Assembly: GCA_016703425.1 (NCBI GenBank)
Contig: JADJCA010000007.1
Coordinates: 124,001 to 188,000, forward strand
Length of the DNA stretch: 64,000 nt
Reading direction: 5' to 3'
DNA from: Myxococcales bacterium
GTDB lineage: Bacteria > Myxococcota_A > Polyangia > Polyangiales > Polyangiaceae
This document shows, piece by piece, positions 26,293-34,361 of the stretch. The notes beneath the pieces were generated by a model that saw nothing but the letters and a program-made list of their open reading frames with translations, had not been told where the DNA came from and ran no database searches. The translations under genes and the position numbers were made by a program. How positions within the stretch are numbered: position 1 is the first letter of the stretch; the number at the start of each line of letters is the position of its first letter.

Positions 26293-26883
26293 ATGGCCCC
26301 CCCCACCGATCGTGATCTCGTTGACCGCGCGCGTACCGGCGACCGGGGAGCGTTTGACGAGCTCGTGCGCCGCCATCACGGCCGCATCCATCGCCTCGCG
26401 CTTCACATGCTCCGCGACCGCGCCGAAGCCGAGGATGTCGCGCAAGAGACCTTCGTTCGCGCCTACCAAGCACTCGCGCGCTTCGACGGCCGGAGCGAGC
26501 CGTACACGTGGATTTACCGCATCGCCGTCAACCTCTCGCTCAACGTGCTGCGCGCGCGGCGCAGCTCGCGGACGGGCGTGGACGTCCAAGATCCGAGGCT
26601 CGATGGCCTGCTCGCCGACGGCCACCCGGGCGTCGATCCGAAGGGTAACGCCGAGCGTAAGCAGCTCTACGGGGCGCTCTGCGAGGGCCTCGATGGGCTC
26701 AGCGAGACGCTCCGAACGACGCTCATCCTCGTATGCGTCGACGGCCGCTCGCACGAGGAGGCTTCGGCCATCCTCGGCGCGCCTCCGGGCACGATCGCGT
26801 GGCGCGTTCACGAAGCCAGGCGCAAACTGAAGGAGCTTCTCGCCGAGCGCGGGTTCGAGCTGGACGAAGGAGAGCGGCGGTAA
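26293..26883 (+). CDS. ECF-type RNA polymerase sigma factor
   Basis: Using the ATG at 26293 the protein has 196 residues, normal for an ECF sigma. Region 2 is clear (AEDVAQETFVRAYQALARFD, then the promoter-melting FDGRSEPYTWIYRIAVNLSL) and region 4 has the helix-turn-helix SHEEASAILGAPPGTIAWRV. Upstream in-frame starts (26155, 26239, 26251) would add a non-conserved tail; none has a good ribosome binding site. It probably directs core polymerase to a small stress or envelope regulon. The gene after it, three bases downstream, encodes a one-helix membrane protein likely to be its regulator. Confidence 0.88.
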   Translation: MAPPTDRDLVDRARTGDRGAFDELVRRHHGRIHRLALHMLRDRAEAEDVAQETFVRAYQALARFDGRSEPYTWIYRIAVNLSLNVLRARRSSRTGVDVQDPRLDGLLADGHPGVDPKGNAERKQLYGALCEGLDGLSETLRTTLILVCVDGRSHEEASAILGAPPGTIAWRVHEARRKLKELLAERGFELDEGERR

Positions 26884-26886
26884 GCC

Positions 26887-28365
26887 ATGAGCACGAAACC
26901 TACGGCTAAAATCGACTTGGACCGCGCGCTGGGCGACTGGCCCGTGGCGTCGCCGGCCGTCGAGGAGGCCGTGACGGCGGTGCGAAACCGCCTCGTGGCG
27001 GCCACCGATGGGGCGCCGTCGGACGCGCTATTTAGTGAGCCATTTCCGGCGGTTGATGGCGAAAACCAAGAAAACGTTTCGGGTTCCGTGCGCGGTGTAG
27101 GTTTCGAGGGTATAGAAGCGCCCTCCTCGGTTCGTGCCGGGGGAAAGTCGGAGGGCAGCATGACGCAGCAGGTCGAGCGGCGGCGGGATCGAACGAGCTT
27201 CCAAGAGTTGGCGAAGCTGGCACAAACGCCACCTCCTCCGTCGACGGTTCCGTCGGCGGGCGCGGCTCCGGATTCGCTGAAGAGCGGTCCCCACAGCGCC
27301 CCCGCGAGCAACCCGCTCTCCTGGCCGAGCGCGCCTGGTGGCGCTGGCCCCTGGTCTGCCGCCGACAGCGACTCGGGCATGGTCGACTTGAAGTCGATCG
27401 CCCAGAGCGATCCGAACGCCGTCGACCGCGCGCAAGCGACGGCCCTCGCAAAAGACGGACTCTTTGACGACGTGCCGGCAGGCCCCGCGATGCCCGCGCC
27501 GATTTCCCAGGCGCCCGTCGCTCCCGGTTCTCAGAGCCCCCGCGCCGAAGCCCCGCCCACGTCCGTCGCTGCCGCGATCCCGACGTCGATGGCCGCTGCC
27601 CCCGCGGTCTCCGTGGTCTCGGCTGTGCCGATGCCCTCGCCGCAGCGCGAAGAAAAGAAGAAGGGCGGAGGCATCCTCATTGGCCTCGGCCTCGTCGCCA
27701 CCCTCGGCGCCATGGCCGCCGGTGCGTTCTTCTACGTCTCGAACGCTCGCAAGGCCGAGGTCGCGGCGGCACCCGTCGCGGTCGCCCCGCCGCCTCCGGT
27801 CGCGCAAGCGCCCACGCCGCCCGCCGCACCCACGGTCGAAGCGCCCAAGCAAGAAGAGCCCGTCGCGGTCGCCGCGCCGGAAGCCGTCGATGCGCCCAAG
27901 GGCAAGCACGCGGCCAAGGCCGTGGCCAAGTCCGCAGGCAAACCCGTCGCCGCAGCCGAGGCGCCGGCCGAAGCGAAAGAGAAGGCTGGCAACATCACGG
28001 GCCTCAGCGGCTCGCTCGCCGACGAGATGCGCAAGCGCGTCGGTCCCGAAGACGCGAAGAAGAACGAAAAGATGGAGCCGGCCGAGTCGACCGCAGGTCG
28101 CCAGCCGAAGCCGTCGCAGGGTCAAGTTCAAGGCGCCATCGGAGCGGTGCTCATGAAGGCGCGCGAGTGCCTCGGCCCGGACGATCCCGTGTCGAAGGCG
28201 AACGTCGTCTTCGGTTCGAGCGGCGCGGTCCAGAGCGTTTCCGTCTCCGGTGGTGCGGCGGGCAAGCCGGCTGAAGGTTGCGTCAAAGCGGCCCTCGGCA
28301 AGGCGAAGGTCCCCGCCTTCGCCGACGAGACCTACTCGTTCCCCGTGACGATTCGTCCGCTCTGA
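26887..28365 (+). CDS. Single-pass membrane protein with AgmX-like C-terminus, probable sigma partner
   Basis: The 492-residue protein has a soluble N-terminus of about 255 residues with Pro/Ala/Ser-rich linkers, one membrane helix (GGGILIGLGLVATLGAMAAG) and a periplasmic part. That part begins with a Pro/Ala/Lys-rich stalk and ends in a compact 90-residue domain (QVQGAIGAVLMKARECLGPD ... CVKAALGKAKVPAF). That last domain resembles the AgmX/PglI or TonB-like C-terminal domain of myxobacterial gliding and regulatory proteins, with two Cys. Position directly after an ECF sigma gene and the cytoplasm-membrane-periplasm layout suggest an anti-sigma or signal-sensing role, though no ZAS Cys/His motif is visible. 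Confidence 0.68.
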   Translation: MSTKPTAKIDLDRALGDWPVASPAVEEAVTAVRNRLVAATDGAPSDALFSEPFPAVDGENQENVSGSVRGVGFEGIEAPSSVRAGGKSEGSMTQQVERRRDRTSFQELAKLAQTPPPPSTVPSAGAAPDSLKSGPHSAPASNPLSWPSAPGGAGPWSAADSDSGMVDLKSIAQSDPNAVDRAQATALAKDGLFDDVPAGPAMPAPISQAPVAPGSQSPRAEAPPTSVAAAIPTSMAAAPAVSVVSAVPMPSPQREEKKKGGGILIGLGLVATLGAMAAGAFFYVSNARKAEVAAAPVAVAPPPPVAQAPTPPAAPTVEAPKQEEPVAVAAPEAVDAPKGKHAAKAVAKSAGKPVAAAEAPAEAKEKAGNITGLSGSLADEMRKRVGPEDAKKNEKMEPAESTAGRQPKPSQGQVQGAIGAVLMKARECLGPDDPVSKANVVFGSSGAVQSVSVSGGAAGKPAEGCVKAALGKAKVPAFADETYSFPVTIRPL

Positions 28366-28402
28366 GCTGATCGGCGCTTCGCGCTATCCGTTCGCTTCCC
28401 CG

Positions 28403-28429
28403 GCGGCGTCGCTCGATCCGAGCGGCGCC
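28403..28429 (+). terminator. Terminator hairpin after the sigma/partner operon
   Basis: Arms 28403-28414 and 28418-28429 form a 12-bp stem with one G-T pair and a 3-base ATC loop, followed by a modest T-rich stretch (GTTGGTCATTT). It ends the transcript 38 bases after the stop. Confidence 0.6.
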
Positions 28430-28591
28430 GTTGGTCATTTCCGGGCAGCGTTCCACACCTCACGGGTCACGGCGGCTCGAGTTGCGATCGCCTCAAGCGC
28501 AGCCTCGAGCGAGTTGCGCGCGGCAGGCTCGCGGAAGCCCTGACGCCACGCACCCCCGCGGCGCTGGCACGACTGGTGCTCCGTGCGGGCC

Positions 28592-29371
28592 ATGAAGCTC
28601 GCGCTGGTCGGTTTGGGTTGGGTTTGCCTGTCGATGGCTCTCGGATGCGGCGCCGCTGGAGAAACCGCGTCGCCTGAACCCAGCGACGACACGACCTCCG
28701 ACGAGCTCCGTACGACGGACCTGGGTGCTGACGTAGTGGCCGTGCGCGTAAGCAAGACGCGGCGGGGCGTGGCGACGGAGACCGTGACGGTGGCGAAAGC
28801 GTCCAAGGTGAAGACGCTGCTCGCGGCCATCAAACCGGTGGACGAGCGTCGCCCGGTTTGCGGGAGCATCGAAGGCATCGACCTCAAACTCCTCGATGCC
28901 TCTGGCAAGGTAAAGGTCGACATCTCATCCGCGTGCGGCCTCGGTGCCGCGACGAAAGGGACGACCGAGCTGCGGGTGAGCCTCGACCTCGCGAAGATCA
29001 CCGAGGTGCGCGAGGAGCCGATGACCTTGAGCGATCGGTTCTGGGGGCCCGACGCGGTCACGAAAATCGAGATGCAGCGCACCGTACCGCCGCACACCGA
29101 CAAAGCGGCGCTCACGGGAAAGGCCGAGGTCGCCGAGATGCTCGACAACGCGACGCTCTTGACGGTGCGAGTCGAACCGCCGGCTTGCCGCTACACGCAG
29201 CCGCACTACGGACTCACGCTGCTTCACGGCACCAAGGAGCTGGGCAAGGTCGGCTCGAGCTGCGGCGCTGGCGCGCTCGAAACGCACGGCGCGGACGGCG
29301 CGTACACGGTGGAGCAGGTCGCCGTGAAGAGCACCGTGTTGACGCGCCTGTTCAACGCCAACGAGCGGTAG
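28592..29371 (+). CDS. Lipoprotein of unknown function
   Basis: The ATG at 28592 (or GTG at 28583) gives a lipoprotein signal ending MALGC. The mature part has a short acidic Ser/Thr linker and then two similar halves with Cys pairs (RPVCGSIEGIDLKLLD ... SSACG and PPACRYTQPHYGLTLLHG ... GSSCG). This suggests a duplicated beta domain with one disulphide in each half. No family was recognised. It is alone between a terminator and a toxin-antitoxin module. Confidence 0.7.
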   Translation: MKLALVGLGWVCLSMALGCGAAGETASPEPSDDTTSDELRTTDLGADVVAVRVSKTRRGVATETVTVAKASKVKTLLAAIKPVDERRPVCGSIEGIDLKLLDASGKVKVDISSACGLGAATKGTTELRVSLDLAKITEVREEPMTLSDRFWGPDAVTKIEMQRTVPPHTDKAALTGKAEVAEMLDNATLLTVRVEPPACRYTQPHYGLTLLHGTKELGKVGSSCGAGALETHGADGAYTVEQVAVKSTVLTRLFNANER

Positions 29372-29397
29372 CCGGAGACCTCGTGGCCTTGCGACGG

Positions 29398-29415
29398 GTA
29401 TAACCACAGTTATAC
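29398..29415. promoter_or_regulatory. Autoregulatory dyad operator of the mazEF-type operon
   Basis: GTATAAC-CACA-GTTATAC forms perfect 7-bp arms around a 4-base spacer, eight bases upstream of the antitoxin ATG. The right arm contains TATACT, a good -10 element, so a ribbon-helix-helix antitoxin bound here would block the promoter. Confidence 0.7.
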
Positions 29416-29422
29416 TCGAGGC

Positions 29423-29659
29423 ATGAAGACGGCCATCTCCATGCCCGATGACGTCTACAAGCAGGCGCAGCGCTTTGCGAAGAAGCTCGGCATTTCGCGC
29501 AGCGAACTGGTGACCCGTGCCTTGCGCCGCTTCCTCGAAGATGAGCAGGCAACCGCCATTCGAGCGTCCTACGACGCAGCGTTCGGCGCGGATGGGGATG
29601 ACGTCAGCGAATTTCGAAACAAGGCTACGCGGGCCGCGCTGGCGAAGGTCGAATGGTGA
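29423..29659 (+). CDS. Ribbon-helix-helix antitoxin (MazE/CopG type)
   Basis: The 78-residue protein begins with the RHH DNA-binding fold: beta strand MKTAISMPDDVY, then helices around FAKKLGISRSELVTRALRRF. The C-terminal 35 residues are acidic then basic and would wrap the toxin. It should neutralise the downstream MazF-like toxin and repress its own operon through the dyad at 29398-29415. Its stop overlaps the toxin start by seven bases, so translation is coupled. Confidence 0.88.
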   Translation: MKTAISMPDDVYKQAQRFAKKLGISRSELVTRALRRFLEDEQATAIRASYDAAFGADGDDVSEFRNKATRAALAKVEW

Positions 29660-29997
29660 GGCGGGGCGAAGTCTGGTGGGCCGACTTTGGAGAGCCTCGT
29701 GGCTCGGCCCCTGCCCTTCGACGGCCCGTCGTCGTGGTGCAAGACGACCTCCTGAACGCGTCGGCCTTGAGGACGGTGATGGTTGTGCCCCTGACATCGA
29801 ATCTCAAACGGGCTCGCGCGGTGGGAAACCTCCTCCTGCGCGCGGAGGAGACGGGCCTTGATCGCGAGTCAGTGGCGCTCGTCTGTCAGGTGATGACACT
29901 CGCCGAATCGTTCCTCGACGAACACGTCGGGGGCCTGCCTTCGCGGGTACGTGCCCAGCTAGATCGCGGCCTCAAGATCGCACTCGGGCTTGGGTAA
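29653..29997 (+). CDS. MazF/PemK-type endoribonuclease toxin
   Basis: The 114-residue protein has the PemK fold signatures RRGEVWWADFGEP, RPVVVVQDD and TVMVVPLTSNLKRA, plus the C-terminal GGLPSRVRAQLDRGLKIALGL. MazF toxins cut mRNA at short recognition sequences and stop growth when the antitoxin is degraded. The Arg in the loop after GEP and the Ser/Thr in PLTSN are conserved catalytic positions. The gene pair is compact and could be recently acquired; GC content is not obviously different from the surroundings. Confidence 0.9.
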   Translation: MVRRGEVWWADFGEPRGSAPALRRPVVVVQDDLLNASALRTVMVVPLTSNLKRARAVGNLLLRAEETGLDRESVALVCQVMTLAESFLDEHVGGLPSRVRAQLDRGLKIALGLG

Positions 29998-30169
29998 GTT
30001 CGACGGGCTCCACCCCCATGTCTACGAGCGCGAGCTCTTCGTCTGCGACGCGTGCGACGGCGTGAGCCTCAACGGCGGCTGCGCCTCTGGCGCATGCGTG
30101 GAACTGCCATCGGGAATGCGCGCCGTGGTTTTCGGCGTGACCGAGCTCTCGCAGTCGCAGGCGGGGTGA
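29990..30169 (+). pseudogene. Possible truncated Cys-containing gene remnant after the toxin gene
   Basis: A frame with strong GC3 bias runs from the mazF stop to a TGA at 30167-30169 and reads KFDGLHPHVYERELFVCDAC...CASGACVELPSG. It has no ATG or GTG start near its beginning; only a TTG at 29990 overlapping the mazF stop could serve. The protein-like composition ending abruptly at the toxin boundary suggests the 3' end of an older gene cut by insertion of the toxin-antitoxin pair. A third small operon member is the alternative. Confidence 0.35.
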
Positions 30170-30214
30170 CGCTGGTTCCCGCGGAAAGTGCGGGGCACCG
30201 GCGAATCCGTTAAC

Positions 30215-30234
30215 CTCCTCCCTTCGCGGAGGAG
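30215..30234 (+). promoter_or_regulatory. Hairpin sequestering the Shine-Dalgarno of the NHL-repeat gene
   Basis: CTCCTCC (30215-30221) pairs perfectly with GGAGGAG (30228-30234) across a 6-base loop. GGAGGAG is the ribosome binding site of the gene starting at 30237, so the hairpin could limit its translation. Confidence 0.5.
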
Positions 30235-30236
30235 CC

Positions 30237-32864
30237 ATGGCGAACGGCACGCAGCGGTTTGGGTTCACCTGGGTGCGTTCACGCGCCGCCTTCGCGTTGC
30301 TGCTCGCGCTCACGCCGTACGCATGCGGCGACGACAGCAACACCGGCGCGGAAGCCGCGGTCGACGGCGGCGCGGCGCTCGGTGACGCAAGCGTGACCGA
30401 CGACGGAGCGACCGTCGATGCCGTGTCGGCCCCCGACTCCGGTGACGCAAGCACCCCAGGCGCGGCCGAGCTGACGCTGCTCGCCGGCGGCCCGGCCCCT
30501 AAGGTTGGAGAGGCTGCCGAATTCCTCACCGCTCCTTCTGGCGTCGCGGTCGACTCCGCCGGCAACGTGTACGTGAGCGACACGTTCCAGCACACCATCC
30601 GCAAGGTGACGCCGGCAGGCGTGCAGTCGCTCGTCGCTGGACAACACGGCGTTCCTGGCGCCGTCGACGGTCCGAGCAACAGCGCGCGTTTTCACTACCC
30701 GCGCGGCCTCGTGGTCGACGGCGCTGGGACGCTCTACGTCGCCGACTCCGGGAACCATACGCTCCGCGCGGTGAGCTCCGCCGGCGTCGTCTCGACGCTC
30801 GCCGGCGCCGCCGGGCAAGCGGGCACCGCGAACGGCGCCCCGGGGGCCGCGCGCTTCAACGCGCCGACGGGCCTGGCGCTCGCGTCGAACGGCGATCTTT
30901 ACGTGGCCGACCGTGACAACCACGCGATCCGCAGGCTCGCGGGCGGCAACGTTTCCACCTTCGCAGGCACCGCGGGCACGCCCGGCAACGTCGACGACAT
31001 GGGCGTGGCGGCGCACTTTTCGCAGCCCACGGGCCTCGCCATCGACGCGAGCGGCACGGTCTTCGTGGCGGACCGGAACAACCACACGATTCGCTCCATC
31101 TCGTCGGGCGGCGTCGTCACGACCTTCCTCGGCTCCGCAGGGCAAACAGGGACGACCGACTCCAACGGGACGGCGGCGCGCCTCGCGTTTCCGACGGGCG
31201 TGGCCGTGGACGGTGCAGGGACGTTGACCATCGCCGACTCGGGCAACCACGCGATTCGGCGCGCCACGAGCGGCGGGGTCGTCAGCACGGTGGCGGGGAA
31301 GTCCTACGGGAAAGGCTACTCCGACGGGAGTATCAACAGCGCTACCTTCTTCGCGCCATCGGCGCTGGCGCTCGAGCCCGGAGGCTCGTTCGTGGTGGCC
31401 GACACGGCAAACCACGCGGTGCGACGGATCGCGGCCTCCGTGTCGACGCTCGTAGGCGGCGTTGATGCCTCGGAGCCGCCCAGCGGGAGCACCGACGGCA
31501 CCGGGACCGCCGCGCGCTTTGGCTATCCATCGGGAACGGTGGTCGACTCGACCGGCAACGTCTTCGTGGCCGACAACAACAACTTTACCATCCGCAAGAT
31601 CGCGCCGGGCGGCGTGGTGACAACCTTCGCCGGGAAGGCCGGTCAACGCGGACACGTCGATGGCGTCGGTGACGCGGCGCGCTTCTACGGCTCAACGGCC
31701 ATGGTCATCGACAAGAGCGACAACCTCTACGTGGCGGACACCTTCACCGTGCGTCGAGTCACGCCGGCCGGCGCGGTGACGACGCTCGCGGGAGCCTCGG
31801 AGCAGGCCGGCACGAACGACGGGCCCGGCACGACGGCGCGCTTCAAGTCCCTTTGGGGCATCGCGCGGAACTCGGCGGGCCTGATCTACGTGAGCGACTT
31901 CGATGCGCACACGGTCCGAACGATCACACCGACCGGTGACGTGTCGACGTTCGCGGGCAAGGCCGACCAAGGCGGGCACGTTGATGCGACCGGTGACGTC
32001 GCGCGCCTCAACTGCCCGGCCGGGATCGCGGTCGACGGTGCGGATGCGCTCTACGTCGCCGACGACTGCTCGCAGACGATCCGCAAGATCACGCCCACGG
32101 CGGCCGTGACCACGCTCGCCGGCGCGCCCGACGTCGAAGGCTACGCGGATGGCGTCGGCGCGGCCGCGCGCTTCAAGTGGCCGATGGGGCTCGCCGTCGA
32201 CAAGGCTGGCAACGTCTACGTCGGCGAGGAGGCGAACCACACGGTGCGGCGGATCACGCCGAGCGGTGAGGTCACGACGGTCATCGGATCGCCATCGAGC
32301 GTGGGCGTCGTGCTCGGCCCGCTCCCTGCGAGCCTGACGGCCCCGATGTTCCTGACCGTGACGCCGAGCGGCGAGCTTCTGATCTCCGACTCCGACTCGA
32401 ATCGAATCCTCGTGACGCGTGGATTTCAGGGAGAAGCCTTCCCGCCAGCCTGGCTACCGAATCCGGTGGACGGCGGCACCTTCGCAGCGCGCATCCTCTC
32501 GATTGGATGCGATGAGGTGGGCCCGCTCGACTCGAACAAGTACGTGAACTACGCCATCGCGTTCGAAGTCACCGAGAGCGACGGCGCCCTCCACACCATC
32601 GTGGCCGACGCCACGGGCCTCTGGGGCGATCTCACCGGCCCCACGTGCGGCAACTTGAGCGGCAGCGATGACTTTCGTGACAGCGTCGTCGTGGGCGCGC
32701 CAGGCACGTACGTGCTCGCCGCAAATTCGGCGGGCTTCTGCACCAACTACACGGCGGCGCACTCCGCGGGCGCCGGCGGCCTCGACGCGGTGGTCCTCCG
32801 CGACAAGGCCACGAGCGCCGTTGTGTCACTCGCGCCGGTGAAGCTGGGGTTGATCACGCCGTAG
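30237..32864 (+). CDS. NHL-repeat lipoprotein (two propellers)
   Basis: The 875-residue protein has a signal ending in TPYAC, an Asp/Gly/Ala linker to about residue 75, then twelve NHL-type repeats. Each is about 55 residues with the pattern GVAVDxxGNVYVSDxxNHTIRKVTPAG followed by V-T-T-F-A-G. Twelve repeats would fit two six-bladed propellers. A C-terminal domain of about 130 residues carries two Cys pairs (SIGCDEVG, GPTCGN, GFCTNY). The start has an ideal GGAGGAG ribosome binding site that can pair with an upstream CTCCTCC. NHL propellers bind proteins or glycans; a surface location is inferred. Confidence 0.9.
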   Translation: MANGTQRFGFTWVRSRAAFALLLALTPYACGDDSNTGAEAAVDGGAALGDASVTDDGATVDAVSAPDSGDASTPGAAELTLLAGGPAPKVGEAAEFLTAPSGVAVDSAGNVYVSDTFQHTIRKVTPAGVQSLVAGQHGVPGAVDGPSNSARFHYPRGLVVDGAGTLYVADSGNHTLRAVSSAGVVSTLAGAAGQAGTANGAPGAARFNAPTGLALASNGDLYVADRDNHAIRRLAGGNVSTFAGTAGTPGNVDDMGVAAHFSQPTGLAIDASGTVFVADRNNHTIRSISSGGVVTTFLGSAGQTGTTDSNGTAARLAFPTGVAVDGAGTLTIADSGNHAIRRATSGGVVSTVAGKSYGKGYSDGSINSATFFAPSALALEPGGSFVVADTANHAVRRIAASVSTLVGGVDASEPPSGSTDGTGTAARFGYPSGTVVDSTGNVFVADNNNFTIRKIAPGGVVTTFAGKAGQRGHVDGVGDAARFYGSTAMVIDKSDNLYVADTFTVRRVTPAGAVTTLAGASEQAGTNDGPGTTARFKSLWGIARNSAGLIYVSDFDAHTVRTITPTGDVSTFAGKADQGGHVDATGDVARLNCPAGIAVDGADALYVADDCSQTIRKITPTAAVTTLAGAPDVEGYADGVGAAARFKWPMGLAVDKAGNVYVGEEANHTVRRITPSGEVTTVIGSPSSVGVVLGPLPASLTAPMFLTVTPSGELLISDSDSNRILVTRGFQGEAFPPAWLPNPVDGGTFAARILSIGCDEVGPLDSNKYVNYAIAFEVTESDGALHTIVADATGLWGDLTGPTCGNLSGSDDFRDSVVVGAPGTYVLAANSAGFCTNYTAAHSAGAGGLDAVVLRDKATSAVVSLAPVKLGLITP

Positions 32865-33180
32865 GGTCTGCGTGCGGGGGAGCGGGGCGACGTCCTTCTG
32901 CCAACTCCAAGCATTCACGCGTCCAAGGTCTGCTCAGTTCGAAGACGTGGAACACCTCGTTCTCCGCGAGCGGTGTTGCGCCCGCCAGAAGCGCATCGAC
33001 CTCGTGGTGCAGCACGGGCTTGTCGCGGCTCTCGATCGGGGCTGGCGACCGACAAAGCACAACTGGCTGAGCTCTCTTGCACCTTCGGGCCGACGCGTCC
33101 GCCGCTCCCGCCGCCGCACGCGTGGCGCGTCGGCAGCGCTTGCGCGAAGCGCTCCCGTTTCGATGGGCTATGGTCAACGG
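32865..33180. other. Intergenic region with a possible minus-strand gene remnant
   Basis: On the minus strand a frame ending at 32854 reads SRDKPVLHHEVDALLAG and ENEVFHVFEL with good GC3 bias over about 33040-32930, then degrades. No start signal or family was found. It may be a decayed gene. The plus strand has no convincing gene before 33181. Confidence 0.3.
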
Positions 33181-33762
33181 ATGGACCGCTGGTGGTTGAA
33201 GCTCGGGTGGGCCCTTGCGACAACGCCCGTCGCGGCGTGCGGCGCACGAACGTCACCAGGCGACGTTGAGACCGCTCAAGGCTCGCCGATGGACGCGTCC
33301 GCCGACGCGAGACTTGTCGACCAATCGGCGCCGCTCGACTCCGGCGTCGAGGCTGGCGCCGACGCGGCGCCTCCGCTTTGCCTTGCGGAGCTCGTTGGCG
33401 GCGACGGCCTTTGCACGCGCGCCTTGCGGGTACTTTCCTTCGTGATGTCCTCGCCGGCGTGCTTCGTCGACACACCGTTTCGACGTGGCGCACTCGGACG
33501 ACTCGACTACTCATGCCCCGGTGACGGCTCCGCGCTCGTCACCTTCGGGGCGCGCCAATACCGAGGCTCCACGAGAGCGGGCGAAGTGGACGTGTGCTTC
33601 TCCACCTCGTACCCGTGGTCCGACGGCTGTACGTGGGAGAGCACGCAACGAATCACGGGCGCGCTAGCCGCGGGTCGGCTGCAGTTCAGGTACCAGGAAC
33701 GCACCGCCGGAAGGGTCTGTGGGAGCCCCTGCTCCGCCCGGGCCGAGATTGAGGTCTTCTAG
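33181..33762 (+). CDS. Cys-containing lipoprotein of unknown function
   Basis: The ATG at 33181 gives a signal peptide ending PVAACG (lipobox VAAC); an in-frame ATG at 33163 adds six residues. After a 45-residue Asp/Ser/Ala linker the 130-residue folded part has eight Cys (LCLAE, GLCTRA, PACFVD, DYSCPG, VDVCFS, DGCTW, RVCGSPCS), probably four disulphides. The family was not recognised. Confidence 0.65.
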   Translation: MDRWWLKLGWALATTPVAACGARTSPGDVETAQGSPMDASADARLVDQSAPLDSGVEAGADAAPPLCLAELVGGDGLCTRALRVLSFVMSSPACFVDTPFRRGALGRLDYSCPGDGSALVTFGARQYRGSTRAGEVDVCFSTSYPWSDGCTWESTQRITGALAAGRLQFRYQERTAGRVCGSPCSARAEIEVF

Positions 33763-33873
33763 CCGCAAGAACCAACGTGCGTCCCCCTCGCGCCAGCTCC
33801 CTTGACTCGAGGGGCGAGACCCTGCATAAAGCGCGGCCCACGGTTTTCGCCGCGGCTTTCAAGGAAAACGACC

Positions 33874-34035
33874 ATGGTTTCGTCGACGCAACAGTTCGAG
33901 CGGATTCGCAAGCGCAAGGCCACCACCAGCGGCAAGCGAAACAAGCGCGAGCGTCGCGCCATGGGCACGCCCGTCTTCCCGGTGCACCCCGAGGGGTACA
34001 GCGCCACCGCGCCCGACGCGAAGAAGACCAAGTAG
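33874..34035 (+). CDS. Small basic protein (53 residues)
   Basis: The ATG at 33874 is preceded by AAGGAAAA, a strong ribosome binding site, and the product MVSSTQQFERIRKRKATTSG... is very Lys/Arg-rich in its first 30 residues, then has a conserved-looking VFPVHPEGY segment. Short basic proteins of this kind occur widely in Myxococcota with unknown function. Nucleic-acid or ribosome binding is plausible from composition. It is a stand-alone gene. Confidence 0.65.
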   Translation: MVSSTQQFERIRKRKATTSGKRNKRERRAMGTPVFPVHPEGYSATAPDAKKTK

Positions 34036-34075
34036 TTCGCGCCCTTACAAACGCCGCCCGAGAGGTCCGTCGACC

Positions 34076-34327
34076 ATGGGAAAGCTCATTTTCTCGCTCA
34101 TCGTCTTGAGCGGGCTCGTTGTCGCGTGTGGCACCAACGCCCTCGGCGAGTCTTGCGACAACATCGGCGAGAGCAACGGCGAGTGCGATGACGGCAGCGT
34201 CTGCTCCCGCGACACCAACGGCGAGAAGCGCTGCCTCAAGATCTGCCACAGCGTGACCGAGTGCCCGTCGGGCACCCGCTGCGGGGATCTCGAGGGTACG
34301 ACCCTCGACGGCTGCAAGAAGAACTGA
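34076..34327 (+). CDS. Small Cys-rich lipoprotein
   Basis: The 83-residue precursor has a signal with lipobox LVVAC, so the mature lipoprotein is about 65 residues. It contains eight further Cys in a pattern similar to the C-terminal Cys-rich segments of other lipoproteins here (CDDGSVCSRDTNGEKRC, CHSVTECPSGTRC). It is probably a small disulphide-rich surface domain of unknown role. It starts 40 bases after the small basic protein gene, possibly co-transcribed. Confidence 0.7.
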   Translation: MGKLIFSLIVLSGLVVACGTNALGESCDNIGESNGECDDGSVCSRDTNGEKRCLKICHSVTECPSGTRCGDLEGTTLDGCKKN

Positions 34328-34361
34328 GCGAGCCGCGACGCGAGAGCCCGGCCTGGCCGCC

